Shown here one piece after another: positions 8,005 through 16,982 of a DNA stretch of 34,463 nt. The first letter of the stretch is position 1. Every line of letters begins with the position of its first letter. Both the position numbers and the translations under genes were made by a program. Below the pieces are notes generated by a model. It did no database searches, was not told the origin of the DNA, and worked only from the letters and a program-made list of their open reading frames with translations. The DNA is from an uncultured archaeon. Lineage in GTDB: Archaea; Thermoproteota; Nitrososphaeria; JACIWG01. Where the stretch lies: NCBI GenBank assembly GCA_938034445.1, contig CALHLD010000022.1, forward strand, positions 1 to 34,463, in the 5' to 3' direction.

Positions 8005-9908
8005 TTATGTTTAACCCTCTTACCAATAATATATCCTATTACAAATAATACTACTCCCAAAATAGCTGGTAATGTCCAATAGGTTAAATATGTACTACTT
8101 GATTTTGAAGTTACTGTTTGAGTAATATTTTTTTCTTGTATATTGATTGTAAGGTTTAAGGTCATATTGTGTTGGTTTCTTAAATTGTCATAATATGTTA
8201 TTATAATTGGTATCTGATATGTTTGAGGTTTTGTTGTGTTTAAAGCCTGTATACTTAGTGTGAAAGTTGCTGGCGTATTAACTTGCATGTCTCCAATAAA
8301 AACCGATTTTGAGCCAAACATTCTGAATCCCTCAGGAAGTTTAGGGGCTACTGTAACTGATGATGCTGCTATTGTTCCAACGTTAGTTATTGTTATTGTT
8401 GCAGAAAATATTTGTCCAGGTACAGGTTGTTCTGGCAATGTTGCAATATCAACGATTTTTAACTCTATTATTCCTTGTGAAAGTATTCCAATGTTCCTGC
8501 TTTCTTGGTAGAATGTTCCACTTTCGTCATAATATTTTAATATTACCTGCAAAATTGTTGAAGTTATTGCTGTTGGAGGATTATACGCTCTTGCCCGTAT
8601 CACTAGATTTTCTCCTGGCAATATTTTTTCAGCTTGAAATATGTCTGGTGTAAGCCATGTTATCTGGCTAGTTGTGAATGCAAATGTTGCTGAAACATCC
8701 TTTAATGTGGTTGTTTTCTCGTTTGTTATTGTTATTTCTATATCGTTTATTTTTCCAGCAACCAAGGTTGTTGGATTAACCTTTATAGAGATTGGTGAAG
8801 TTTTTGTTGTAGTGTTTAATAAAAATGTGAGGTATCTGCTTTCGCTTTTTAAATTTCCTGTAGTATCATAGTATGTTATTGCAAGTGCTAAAGTTGAAGT
8901 AGTCTGTGATGTTGGGGTAACATACAATTTTAGGCTTGTATCCACTTTTTCATTTACTTTTAATGTTCCTAAAAATATTTTTCCATCGCTTTCAATTAGA
9001 TTTAGGGGTGGTGATGGTGTGACTCCTATTGTAAAGTTATTTAATGTAACGCTTCCAAAATTTTCTACTAAAATTTTAACTGTATTCACTTCCCCTATTT
9101 TTAAATAGGTTTCTTTTGCTGTTATCCTAAATTCAGTTGCCTTGATAGGTTTGACGATGAAACCTATACTTTGACTAAAACTTTTTAGGTTGGAATAAGC
9201 ATCCCTATAATTTCCAGTTAAGGCTAATGAAATGGGTTGATTTGCTAAGCTTGCGGCGACAAAAACCTTGATACTAAAACTTATTTCCGAATTAGGTTCA
9301 AGCTTATCTACTGTTTTTGAACTCTCTAGAACAACTGTTTGGGCTGGGTTTACAACATTTACATTCAAATTTTTTGCTTCCCCACTTCCATAATTTTTTA
9401 CAGTAATAGTTACGTCATTAAGTTGTCCAGGATCCAAATAAAGGTTTGCGGTTTGAAAGTCTAGCTTAACTTTGCCATTCAAATTTACTGTAACATTAAC
9501 TTCTTCAACCATGTTATATTCCCATGTTGTATTCCACATTATCCTTAAAGGTAAAATGTATTTTCCAAGAGACGCATTCGGTGAAATATTCAAGTAATAT
9601 GTTAAAGTGAATAGTGAGTTAGGCGCTATATTGACTGCTACAGCCTCAGGTTCATTTTCGTCAATGGCATTAGAGAATTCATTTGAAACAATTAATTTTG
9701 CATGAATACTGTTTGCTACATAGTACCCAAAATATTGGATTGTAATGGTTAATGGAACATTAAAATCACTTGGTCCAGCCTCAATAGGATTTAAGCTTGT
9801 ACCCCATAATGCTCCAATAAAACTAAAATGTGATTGTTGAGCATCAGTTCTAATATAGGGTATGTTAATTAGAAGCAGTATGATTAGTAAGATATTCTCT
9901 TTTTTCAA
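8001..9908 (-). CDS. NEW3/COG1361-type extracellular protein anchored at the C terminus
   Basis: Surface protein of 635 aa. It has a signal peptide (KKENILLIILLLINIPYIRT), several repeated beta-sandwich units of about 110-130 residues carrying the NEW3-type pattern (for example TVKNYGSGEAKNLNV, VENFGSVTLNNFT, TITNVGTIAASSVTV), a Thr/Ser-rich linker and one C-terminal helix (about 607-630) ending in KRVKHK. The start is a TTG with an AGGAGGT ribosome binding site nine bases upstream, and it overlaps the end of the ATPase gene. Proteins of this kind are often found beside MacB-type ABC genes in archaea. A role as the extracytoplasmic partner of the transporter is inferred from the operon. Confidence 0.85.
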   Translation of the reverse strand: MKKENILLIILLLINIPYIRTDAQQSHFSFIGALWGTSLNPIEAGPSDFNVPLTITIQYFGYYVANSIHAKLIVSNEFSNAIDENEPEAVAVNIAPNSLFTLTYYLNISPNASLGKYILPLRIMWNTTWEYNMVEEVNVTVNLNGKVKLDFQTANLYLDPGQLNDVTITVKNYGSGEAKNLNVNVVNPAQTVVLESSKTVDKLEPNSEISFSIKVFVAASLANQPISLALTGNYRDAYSNLKSFSQSIGFIVKPIKATEFRITAKETYLKIGEVNTVKILVENFGSVTLNNFTIGVTPSPPLNLIESDGKIFLGTLKVNEKVDTSLKLYVTPTSQTTSTLALAITYYDTTGNLKSESRYLTFLLNTTTKTSPISIKVNPTTLVAGKINDIEITITNEKTTTLKDVSATFAFTTSQITWLTPDIFQAEKILPGENLVIRARAYNPPTAITSTILQVILKYYDESGTFYQESRNIGILSQGIIELKIVDIATLPEQPVPGQIFSATITITNVGTIAASSVTVAPKLPEGFRMFGSKSVFIGDMQVNTPATFTLSIQALNTTKPQTYQIPIIITYYDNLRNQHNMTLNLTINIQEKNITQTVTSKSSSTYLTYWTLPAILGVVLFVIGYIIGKRVKHK

Positions 9909-10606
9909 TTTTGTACAACCTCCTTCTCTACAACTCCATCTCTTAAATAAATGATTTTATTACATAATTTAGTGATTTCAAGATTATGTGTGACCATAAT
10001 AACTGTTACACCAGAATCACATACGTTTTTTAGTATTGAAGCAACAACTTGTGCTGTTTTAGAGTCAAGATTTCCTGTAGGCTCGTCTGCGAGAATTAAT
10101 GATGGGTCATTAACTAATGCTCTGGCTATAGCGACTCTTTGTTGTTCACCACCACTTAACTCATTAGGCATTTTATTTAATTTTTCCCCTAAACCAAGTT
10201 GCTCAAGAACCTTTCTAGCCTTCTCATGCCTTCTAGAACGTGGTATGTTTGAAGCTATCAATGGAAGTTCAACGTTTTCTAAAACATTCAAGTACGGTAC
10301 AAGATTGTATATTTGGAAAACGAAACCTAAAGTTCTGTTTCTAAAGTTGGCAAGCTGATTGCCTCTCATTTTAGAAACAGGCGTTCCATTAAGGTACACT
10401 TCTCCTCTAGTTATTGAATCGAGTGTGCCAATTAAATTTAGTAGGGTGGTTTTCCCGCTTCCTGAAGGCCCCACCACCGCAACAAATTCCCCTCTCAAAA
10501 TTTTTATTGAAATTCCTTTAAGTGCAGGATATTCTAACTGGCCACTTTTGTAAATCTTCCATAAATCTTCTGTTTTAACAACAACCTCATTTTCTTTTAA
10601 AGCCAT
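9905..10606 (-). CDS. ABC transporter ATPase, MacB/LolD family
   Basis: Cytoplasmic motor of the three-gene operon. Walker A GPSGSGKT at 46-53, Q-loop Q98, signature LSGGEQ at 150-155, Walker B ILADEP at 171-176 with the family-typical TGNLD, and the switch His207. At 233 aa it is a stand-alone ATPase. It is the first gene of the operon; its stop overlaps the TTG start of the NEW3 gene by three bases. The upstream region holds two copies of a 12-base direct repeat that may be promoter or operator elements. Confidence 0.92.
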   Translation of the reverse strand: MALKENEVVVKTEDLWKIYKSGQLEYPALKGISIKILRGEFVAVVGPSGSGKTTLLNLIGTLDSITRGEVYLNGTPVSKMRGNQLANFRNRTLGFVFQIYNLVPYLNVLENVELPLIASNIPRSRRHEKARKVLEQLGLGEKLNKMPNELSGGEQQRVAIARALVNDPSLILADEPTGNLDSKTAQVVASILKNVCDSGVTVIMVTHNLEITKLCNKIIYLRDGVVEKEVVQN

Positions 10607-10636
10607 TTAATGTCACGTTATTCTAAAATGTATTTG

Positions 10637-10679
10637 ATTTAAAGGTTACTTAACTTTGTTATCCTTTATTTAAAGGTTA
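10637..10679. repeat. 12-bp direct repeat upstream of the MacB-like operon
   Basis: ATTTAAAGGTTA occurs twice, 31 bases apart start to start (about three helical turns). The copies lie between the start of the ATPase gene and the end of the DedA gene. Same-face spacing would fit binding of a regulator as a tandem dimer. Each copy contains a TTTAAA core, so they could instead be TATA-like. Confidence 0.45.
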
Positions 10680-10702
10680 GATTGGGACCTAATTTTTTTA
10701 TT

Positions 10703-11377
10703 CTATTTCTTGTACTTTAGGGTTTCAATTATTGCGGGTAAAAGTGATACCATAATTATCATGTAAATGACTAAGGTTAAGTTATCTTTAACAAATTGGA
10801 GGTTTCCAAAAAGGAATATGGTCACCCATAAAATTCCACCTAATATATTATAGATAATGAACCTTTTATAACTCATTTTTCCTATGCCTGCAACAAATGG
10901 TGCAAATGTTCTAATGATAGGAATAAATCTTGCAAGCACAATAGTTTTTCCACCATATTTTTCATAAAAATCATGGGCTCTCTGCAAGTGTCTTTTGTTA
11001 AAAAGTTTACTATTTTCTTTACTAAAAACCTTTGGGCCTACAAAATTTCCTATCCAATAATTTACTGTATCACCTAATACTGCAGCAGAAATGTATAGGA
11101 TGTAAAGCAATTCTATCATAAACAATCCTTTTGAAGAAAAAGTGCCGGATAGGAAGATGAGGGAATCTCCAGGCAAAAATGGGAATATGACTAAGCCTGT
11201 TTCACAAAATATGATTAGAAAAAGTAGTATATATGTCCACATTCCAAACTCTTGTATTATGTAGGCTAATCCTTGATCCAAATGTATTAAAAAGTCTATA
11301 AGCTCTGTAATTTGAAGCAATTCTTTAATCGTATAAGGTCTATATGCTACTAATATAATCTTTTTCGGTAAGATCAT
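10703..11377 (-). CDS. DedA/SNARE-associated family membrane protein
   Basis: Polytopic membrane protein of the DedA superfamily, whose members are implicated in lipid (undecaprenyl- or polyprenyl-phosphate) recycling and membrane homeostasis. Seen here: the re-entrant hairpin segment with PFLPGDSLIFLSG (66-78), the GDTVNYWIG motif (102-110) and the diagnostic ARFIPIIRTFAP (149-160) followed by G-x-G. Length 224 aa is normal. It is divergent from the ferritin-VIT gene with only 32 bases between start codons, so their promoters overlap. A PAP2 phosphatase lies 1.8 kb away on the same strand; both families act on lipid phosphates, but this is only suggestive. Confidence 0.85.
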   Translation of the reverse strand: MILPKKIILVAYRPYTIKELLQITELIDFLIHLDQGLAYIIQEFGMWTYILLFLIIFCETGLVIFPFLPGDSLIFLSGTFSSKGLFMIELLYILYISAAVLGDTVNYWIGNFVGPKVFSKENSKLFNKRHLQRAHDFYEKYGGKTIVLARFIPIIRTFAPFVAGIGKMSYKRFIIYNILGGILWVTIFLFGNLQFVKDNLTLVIYMIIMVSLLPAIIETLKYKK

Positions 11378-11383
11378 TTAAAA

Positions 11384-11393
11384 TTTTTAAATA
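11384..11393 (+). promoter_or_regulatory. TATA box of the ferritin-VIT gene
   Basis: TTTTTAAATA centred 20-25 bases upstream of the ATG at 11410 and of a second in-frame ATG at 11416. It implies a leaderless transcript and lies inside the divergent promoter shared with the DedA gene. Confidence 0.45.
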
Positions 11394-11409
11394 CATTTAA
11401 TTTCTGAAA

Positions 11410-12522
11410 ATGTGTATGCATGATTCTTATAAAATGCGTTTTAAAAGTTTTTGGGAAGATGAAGTGATCTCATCGATAATTTATGCAGAAATTGCGAGAA
11501 AGGTTAAGGGACAGTCTTCTTTCTTCAATAACCTTTCAGCTATGGAACACTCACATGCTAAACTTTGGTCTACTCTTTCAAAAAACCTTTATGGTGTAGA
11601 ATTGAAGCCTTCTTTAGCCCTTAAGCTCAAACTTTATTTTATGAAGTTTTTAATTTCTATGATAGGATTTAAGCTTACTCTAAAAATGTTTGAATTAAAT
11701 GAAATGAAGGCTGTAAGAGAATATTATCGATTGTTAACTGAACCTGGATTGATTGAATATAAAGGAGAAATCTTAATACTTCTTAAAGATGAAATGTTTC
11801 ATGAAATAGAATTTTTGAAGCAGACTATAGGATACAAGCGTGAAATAGAAGGTTTAAAGGATGCACTTTATGGGTTGCTTGACGCTCTTGTTGAAATTGA
11901 AGCTGCAGTTATAGGTATTGCATCATTTCTACCTAACCCCATTTTAATAGGATTAGCTGGTCTGATTTCTGCAATATCTGGAACATTTTCGATGAGTACA
12001 GGTGCTTATGTATCTTCAAAGTCTGAAAAGATTATATACAATAGTAAAGTTGAAGAAGTTGATATTAGAAGTAGTATAGATAAAGATAATATTATAAACG
12101 ATGTTTTGGATGACATTAAATCATCAACATCCGATAAAACAATAGTAGAGAGATTGTCCCAAATCCTAAAGTCCGAGGAAGGCCTTGCTAAAAAGCTTTA
12201 TACCCTATCAAGGATAGGTTCGCCTGAAATAGCTTTAGAAGATCCTAGAGTCGCTGTAAAAAATGCTGCAATATTCTATTTTATGGGCGCCTTAGCTCCG
12301 ATAGCTCCATTCTTTTTAGGCCTCTCCGGATCCTATGCAATATTACTTTCTATAGCTTTAACGATAGCAATATTATCTTTAGCCTCCACATTTGTGGCAG
12401 TTGTTTCAGGAACCAGTATAAAAAAGAAGGCTGCAGAAACGATAGCTATAACATTGTTGGCAACATTATCAACATACTTGATAGGAACCTTTGCAAAGAG
12501 CCTTTTAGGTATAGAGATTTGA
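11410..12522 (+). CDS. Ferritin-like domain fused to VIT1/CCC1 iron transporter (MbfA-like)
   Basis: Two-part iron handling protein. Residues about 10-145 form a ferritin/rubrerythrin-like four-helix domain with iron ligands of the expected pattern: E18, E27, the E46-x-x-H49 motif, E95/E98 and E128-x-x-H131. The C-terminal half is a VIT1/CCC1 membrane domain: ALVEIEAAVIGIASF, then GLISAISGTFSMSTGAYVSSKSE, a charged cytoplasmic region (about 205-280) and three more helices. Bacterial MbfA has this architecture and exports iron, with the ferritin domain as sensor or collector. I infer ferrous iron (or manganese) efflux. A second in-frame ATG six bases downstream is an alternative start. Converges with the uracil-DNA glycosylase gene. 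Confidence 0.85.
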   Translation: MCMHDSYKMRFKSFWEDEVISSIIYAEIARKVKGQSSFFNNLSAMEHSHAKLWSTLSKNLYGVELKPSLALKLKLYFMKFLISMIGFKLTLKMFELNEMKAVREYYRLLTEPGLIEYKGEILILLKDEMFHEIEFLKQTIGYKREIEGLKDALYGLLDALVEIEAAVIGIASFLPNPILIGLAGLISAISGTFSMSTGAYVSSKSEKIIYNSKVEEVDIRSSIDKDNIINDVLDDIKSSTSDKTIVERLSQILKSEEGLAKKLYTLSRIGSPEIALEDPRVAVKNAAIFYFMGALAPIAPFFLGLSGSYAILLSIALTIAILSLASTFVAVVSGTSIKKKAAETIAITLLATLSTYLIGTFAKSLLGIEI

Positions 12523-12525
12523 TCA

Positions 12526-13122
12526 TTAAAAACTTGTGTTAACAAAGTTTTTTAATTTTCTAAAATCTTCTTCAATTTGAACCTTTAGCTGTGGATTATA
12601 TAATGCAGCGGCAGGATGTAATGTTGGCATAACATTTAATAGCATGTCGAACATGAAGAGACTGAACATTTTACCTCTAACATCAGTTACACCTTTAATC
12701 TTTATACCAGCCTTACCCAGTATGTAGTTGCTTGAATGTCTTCCTAATGTTATGAGAACTTTAGGCTTAATTAGCATAATCTGCCTATCAAGGTACTGTG
12801 AACAAGCTTCAACCTCATTTGGAAGTGGGTCTCTATTTTCAGGCGGCCTACACTTTACAATATTGGTAATGAATACAGATGGTCTTGGTATACAGAGTAT
12901 ATTTTCAATTAATTCTGTAAGAAGTTTTCCAGCTGCACCTACAAAAGGTCTTCCTTGTACGTCTTCATAAAATCCTGGCGCTTCTCCAACAAACATTATT
13001 TTTGCAAGTGGATCGCCTTCACCTGGAACAGCATTTTTTCTAGTCTGATGTAATGGGCATTTTGTGCAAATTTTCACTTCCTCAGCAATCACATGTATCC
13101 CATCGCTCATTAATCTCGCCAA
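12526..13122 (-). CDS. udg: Uracil-DNA glycosylase, family 4 (4Fe-4S)
   Basis: Removes uracil from DNA, mainly from deaminated cytosine, an important repair task at high temperature. Iron-sulfur ligands are C19 and C22 (CTKC), C91 (KCRPPENRD) and C107, matching the CxxC...C...C pattern of family 4. The catalytic motif is GEAPGFYED (46-54) and the DNA-intercalating motif is around HP 169-170. Length 198 aa is normal. An alternative start at the Met four codons in (MSDG) is possible. The neighbouring PAP2 gene is upstream on the same strand. Confidence 0.94.
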   Translation of the reverse strand: MARLMSDGIHVIAEEVKICTKCPLHQTRKNAVPGEGDPLAKIMFVGEAPGFYEDVQGRPFVGAAGKLLTELIENILCIPRPSVFITNIVKCRPPENRDPLPNEVEACSQYLDRQIMLIKPKVLITLGRHSSNYILGKAGIKIKGVTDVRGKMFSLFMFDMLLNVMPTLHPAAALYNPQLKVQIEEDFRKLKNFVNTSF

Positions 13123-13137
13123 ATTGAATCCTATTCT

Positions 13138-13788
13138 TTAAATATTAATTTTTTCATTTATTTTGTTGTTGACAATTTTGAATGTCATGCTTGTAACCTT
13201 TAAAGAAAATAGTGTAAGGAAGACCGCTCCAACTAAGTCAGTTATATAATGTGCTCCAAGAACAATTCTGCTTAAAGAAATTAGTGTTGTCAAAGTAATG
13301 GTTATCATGTTTTTCTCTCTAGATCGGCCAAAAATAATAGCGTATGCGCCTAAAGATCTTGAGACATGTCCTGAAGGATAAGAGAATCCATTATCATCAG
13401 TATATGGTACAATATCTGCTGAATATAGGTATGGTCTTTCACGTCTAAAAAATTCTTTTAAAATATATGTGGATAAGGTGACGATTGCTAGAAAAGCTAA
13501 GAGTTTGAATCCGTTGTCCAATCTTCTTAGTTTGTAATAGGAGTAAGCAAAATATAATGTTGAAATGATAAGTAAAAATCTTAAATCGCCTAAATAGGTG
13601 ATTATAACGAAAACTTGTACTGGTATAACATTGAGTACAGCATTTTGAAACTGTGACACATAAAACTCTTCAATCTTATTAAATTGAAATCCTTCTATCA
13701 AAAAGCCTAGAATTATAGTGGCTAGAAAACAGCAAAAAATTACTGGCAAATCCTTTCTAAATATAGTTTTTTCCAAAAATTTCACCAA
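13138..13788 (-). CDS. PAP2 superfamily membrane phosphatase
   Basis: Membrane-bound lipid phosphatase family. All three catalytic motifs are complete: K111...R118-P119 (KEFFRRERP), P138-SGH141, and S173-R174 with H180 and D184 (SRIVLGAHYITD). About six hydrophobic helices. It probably removes phosphate from polyprenyl pyrophosphate or a phospholipid at the outer membrane face, which would fit the glycosyltransferase gene just upstream on the same strand, but the substrate is not fixed by sequence. Confidence 0.88.
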   Translation of the reverse strand: MVKFLEKTIFRKDLPVIFCCFLATIILGFLIEGFQFNKIEEFYVSQFQNAVLNVIPVQVFVIITYLGDLRFLLIISTLYFAYSYYKLRRLDNGFKLLAFLAIVTLSTYILKEFFRRERPYLYSADIVPYTDDNGFSYPSGHVSRSLGAYAIIFGRSREKNMITITLTTLISLSRIVLGAHYITDLVGAVFLTLFSLKVTSMTFKIVNNKINEKINI

Positions 13789-13828
13789 CTTAGCAATATC
13801 ATAAACTATATTTTAGGAAACAAAAATA

Positions 13829-15067
13829 TTAGATAAGTGATGAATATATTTCAATTGTCTCTTCAGCAGCCTTTCTCCAAGTAAAATACTCTTGAACCCT
13901 CTTTCTACCATTTTCTCCCCAAACCTTAGCCCTTTGAGGGTCTCTTAAAACTTCCTTAATACCCCAAGCAATATCAGAGGGATCTTCACCATTAACGTGT
14001 ACGCCATTCTGTTCCGGTCCAGAGGCTATAACCTGCTCCCTGAAGCCTACAACTCCACGCGCTCCAACAACAACAGGCTTTTTCATTGACATTGCCTCTA
14101 AGCTGACTATGCCAAAAGGCTCATATATTGAGGGGAAGACGCAAACGTCTGCTGCAGCATAATGTAATATTCTCTCGTTTTCTGGGACAAACTCAAAGTT
14201 ACATATCACGTTATCCTTTATTCCCAATCTTTTCGCTGTCTCTATAATATCCTTTTCTTCTTCGCCTTTACCAAGTATTATAAGTTTAGCTTTAGGGTAT
14301 TCGTTCAATATAAGAGGCATAGCTTGTACTAGATTCCTTATCCCCTTTACCCATGTCAGACGGCCTAAGAATAGTATCATTTGACAATCTTCCATTACAC
14401 CATATCTTTCCCTCAATCTTCTAACATCTTCTGGGTTACATTTTTCAGGATCATATCTTTCTGGGTCTACACCATTCCATACAACACTAATTTTTGGTGC
14501 ACTCCAACCATGTCTTATAAGGTCGTCTCTCATGGCATAACTTACCGTTATAATATGGTCTGCAACTTCCGCCATAGAATGTTCAAGATATGAGACTACA
14601 GTTGAACCCTGTCCACCACTTCTACCCCATTCAGTACTGTGGACGTGGAAGACGACAGGTATCTTTGTCTCATTCTTTACGATCATTCCAGCAATACTAC
14701 TTAACCAGTCGTGGACACATACAATATCATAATGTATGTTATCCTTTCTTATAAGCTCGTTAATAAACTTGGTTGCGCTTAGTATATTATAAATGAAGAT
14801 GTCGTTGAAAAATCTGATGTTAGTTCCCCATCTTTTCAAATCTTCTGTAACAATAAATGGGAACACATTACTCGCGTCAGCTATAAGTGGACGATGCACT
14901 TCCACCCCCCTTAATATTTCTCTTGTTTTCAGATTTCCGGGATTTAGTGTGAAAACAGTAACATCATGTCCCAGTTCAACAAATTCTCTTGTTATATATT
15001 CTGCATATGTTCCAAGCCCTCCTACGAGTCGAGGTGGATATTCCCAAACAAAGAACGCTATTCTCAA
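13829..15067 (-). CDS. GT-B fold glycosyltransferase (GT4/GT5 type)
   Basis: Retaining glycosyltransferase of 412 aa with two Rossmann-like halves. The N-terminal half begins FVWEYPPRLVGGLGTYAEY, with the acceptor/donor loop GGLG at 16-19, and resembles starch/glycogen synthase catalytic domains. The C-terminal half has LGRLTWVKG (234-242) and the E316-x7-E324 motif (EPFGIVSLE) of nucleotide-sugar enzymes. It could be an archaeal glycogen synthase-like enzyme or act in glycolipid or glycoprotein assembly; GGLG and the E-x7-E spacing do not decide this. No glycogen gene is nearby. It is the last gene of a minus-strand block and divergent from the ABC-2 exporter. Confidence 0.85.
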   Translation of the reverse strand: MRIAFFVWEYPPRLVGGLGTYAEYITREFVELGHDVTVFTLNPGNLKTREILRGVEVHRPLIADASNVFPFIVTEDLKRWGTNIRFFNDIFIYNILSATKFINELIRKDNIHYDIVCVHDWLSSIAGMIVKNETKIPVVFHVHSTEWGRSGGQGSTVVSYLEHSMAEVADHIITVSYAMRDDLIRHGWSAPKISVVWNGVDPERYDPEKCNPEDVRRLRERYGVMEDCQMILFLGRLTWVKGIRNLVQAMPLILNEYPKAKLIILGKGEEEKDIIETAKRLGIKDNVICNFEFVPENERILHYAAADVCVFPSIYEPFGIVSLEAMSMKKPVVVGARGVVGFREQVIASGPEQNGVHVNGEDPSDIAWGIKEVLRDPQRAKVWGENGRKRVQEYFTWRKAAEETIEIYSSLI

Positions 15068-15165
15068 TTTACATCATTTCCCAATAAAATTATCCTGTAT
15101 AAATGATTTTCTCCACAAATTCTTGCATAACACTTATCGTAATAATAATTCTTTAATATTTAATT

Positions 15166-16206
15166 ATGGGCAGATTATGGGCAGAATATGGTATAAAGGC
15201 GACCTTTTTGGAGACCGCTATTGAGGTAAAGGATGTTGTCAAGATTTTTAATGGAAACTTTAGAGCCCTTAATGGAATAAGCTTAAAAGTTGACTCAGGA
15301 CGTATTTTTGCACTTTTAGGCCCAAATGGTGCAGGTAAAACAACTCTTATGAGAATCTTGACAACACAAATAAATCCTTCTTCTGGCAACGCTTATGTTT
15401 TCGGCTTAGATACCGTAAGGGAAGGCTCACAAGTTAGGAAACTTATAAGTTATGTTCCACAAGAAATGAGTGTTTGGACTGATATAAGTGGTTACGAAAA
15501 CCTTCTAATCTATTCTAAAATTTATGGTATTCCAAGAGAAGAAAGGGGTGCAATTATCAATGATGTTTTGGAAAGCATGGGTTTATATGATTTCTCGGAT
15601 AAGCTTGTTAAAACATATTCGGGAGGCATGGTACGAAGGCTTGAAATTGCCTGCGCTCTCCTCATTAGGCCAAAAATTTTGTTTCTTGATGAGCCAACTA
15701 TTGGACTTGATCCTTCAGCTAGAAAGGTGGTTTGGGAAAAGTTAAAGATGTTCAAAAAGGATTATGGTACAACCATATTCTTTAACACTCACTATATGGA
15801 TGAGGCGGAAATTTATTCTGACTTGATTGCCATTATTAATAAGGGTAAGATTGTGACTATAGGTACTTCTGAAGAGCTCAAGCATTCTGTTGGCGGGGAA
15901 ATACTACATTTTATATTAGAAGAAAATGGCCTGAATGAAGACGTTTTAAGAGAATTGGAAAAGGTTGATGGTATAAAAGATGTTATGGTCTCAAATTCAG
16001 ACGCTACCCTTGTAGTGGACGATGCTGAAACTATTCTCCCCTATATTATGACCTTTTTCAATAAAAAGAATATCTTGGTTAAAAGGGTCTCTATAACCAG
16101 GCCCACATTAGATGACGTTTTCCTCAAATATGCTGGAACAAGAATCGATGCCAGTGGGAGGTTGAGTGAAGTGACGCAAGTTAGGAGAATGATGCGGAGG
16201 GGTTAA
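15166..16206 (+). CDS. ABC-2 type exporter ATPase (DrrA/CcmA-like)
   Basis: ATPase of a drug/lipid/polysaccharide exporter. Walker A GPNGAGKT at 52-59, signature YSGGM at 151-155, Walker B ILFLDEP at 171-177, switch His209 (NTHYMDEAE). The roughly 80-residue C-terminal extension ends with RPTLDDVFLKYAGTRI, typical of the DrrA group. The start is uncertain: a TTTAATATTT box directly before the ATG at 15166 would put transcription start inside the frame, so the TTG at 15208 (giving LETAIEVKDVVKIF) may be the real start; domain homology begins just after it. Its partner permease follows three bases after the stop. Confidence 0.9.
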   Translation: MGRLWAEYGIKATFLETAIEVKDVVKIFNGNFRALNGISLKVDSGRIFALLGPNGAGKTTLMRILTTQINPSSGNAYVFGLDTVREGSQVRKLISYVPQEMSVWTDISGYENLLIYSKIYGIPREERGAIINDVLESMGLYDFSDKLVKTYSGGMVRRLEIACALLIRPKILFLDEPTIGLDPSARKVVWEKLKMFKKDYGTTIFFNTHYMDEAEIYSDLIAIINKGKIVTIGTSEELKHSVGGEILHFILEENGLNEDVLRELEKVDGIKDVMVSNSDATLVVDDAETILPYIMTFFNKKNILVKRVSITRPTLDDVFLKYAGTRIDASGRLSEVTQVRRMMRRG

Positions 16207-16209
16207 AGG

Positions 16210-16974
16210 TTGAAAGACTCTTTTAGAACATTTTTTTCTATGATAGAGCTTGAGCTTAGAAGGCTTAAGCATGACCGAACTGAAATATATTCGAGGGCTG
16301 TGCAGCCTATACTATGGTTAGCAGTTTATGGTCCAATAATGAGTGGTATTCGAGCTATACCCACTGGAGAAATTTCCTACATCGACTTTATAACACCAGG
16401 CGTATTAATTCAGAGCACAACTTTCATATCAATCTTTTATGGACTAACAATCGTATGGGAAAGAGAATCTGGTATATTAAAAAAACTTCTTGTTACGCCA
16501 GCTCCAAGGTATGCTACTGTTATTGGAAGGGCTGTGGCATCAGGCATAAGGGCAATATTCCAGACTTTCATAATAATTCTGGTGGCTTTAATTATTGGTG
16601 TAAAAGTTATTCCAAACCCATTCTATTTCATTCTAGCACTTATCATAATATTCTTTTCAAGTGGAGGTTTTGCCGCCATATCCATACTTGTAGCATCTTT
16701 TATGAAAACGAGGGAAAGGTTCATGGGTATTGGTCAAGCTTTGACAATGCCGCTTTTCTTTGCAAGCAACGCCCTATATCCTATTACAATGATGCCTAAA
16801 GCTTTACAATATTTTGCTACAATAAATCCTATGAGTTATGTCGTTGACGCAGTAAGGTCTCTTATAATAAAGGGTGATTTAACTAACCTGTGGCTTGATA
16901 TAGTGGTTATTGTTCTTTTCGACATAATAATGTTTGCACTTGCATCAATAAGCTTCAAAAAGATTATAGAATAA
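16210..16974 (+). CDS. ABC-2 type exporter permease
   Basis: Membrane subunit with six hydrophobic helices and the ABC-2 signature region near the C terminus (FFASNALYPITMMPKALQ, then INPMSYVVDAVR). The TTG start is supported by a GGAGGGGT ribosome binding site six bases upstream, overlapping the end of the ATPase gene. It forms the exporter with the preceding ATPase. The cargo is unknown. The gene converges on the second acylphosphatase-like gene with only eight bases between stops. Confidence 0.88.
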   Translation: MKDSFRTFFSMIELELRRLKHDRTEIYSRAVQPILWLAVYGPIMSGIRAIPTGEISYIDFITPGVLIQSTTFISIFYGLTIVWERESGILKKLLVTPAPRYATVIGRAVASGIRAIFQTFIIILVALIIGVKVIPNPFYFILALIIIFFSSGGFAAISILVASFMKTRERFMGIGQALTMPLFFASNALYPITMMPKALQYFATINPMSYVVDAVRSLIIKGDLTNLWLDIVVIVLFDIIMFALASISFKKIIE

Positions 16975-16982
16975 ATTGAATT

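Noticed and set aside
8236-8871. Plus-strand frames across the NEW3 protein gene
   Set aside because: They are mirror frames of a long, well-supported minus-strand gene with signal peptide, repeats and membrane anchor.
12450-12458. Another AACATTGTT core, inside the ferritin-VIT gene
   Set aside because: It is within coding sequence, the arms are not symmetric beyond the core, and it lies 9 kb from the other sites. Treated as a chance match.
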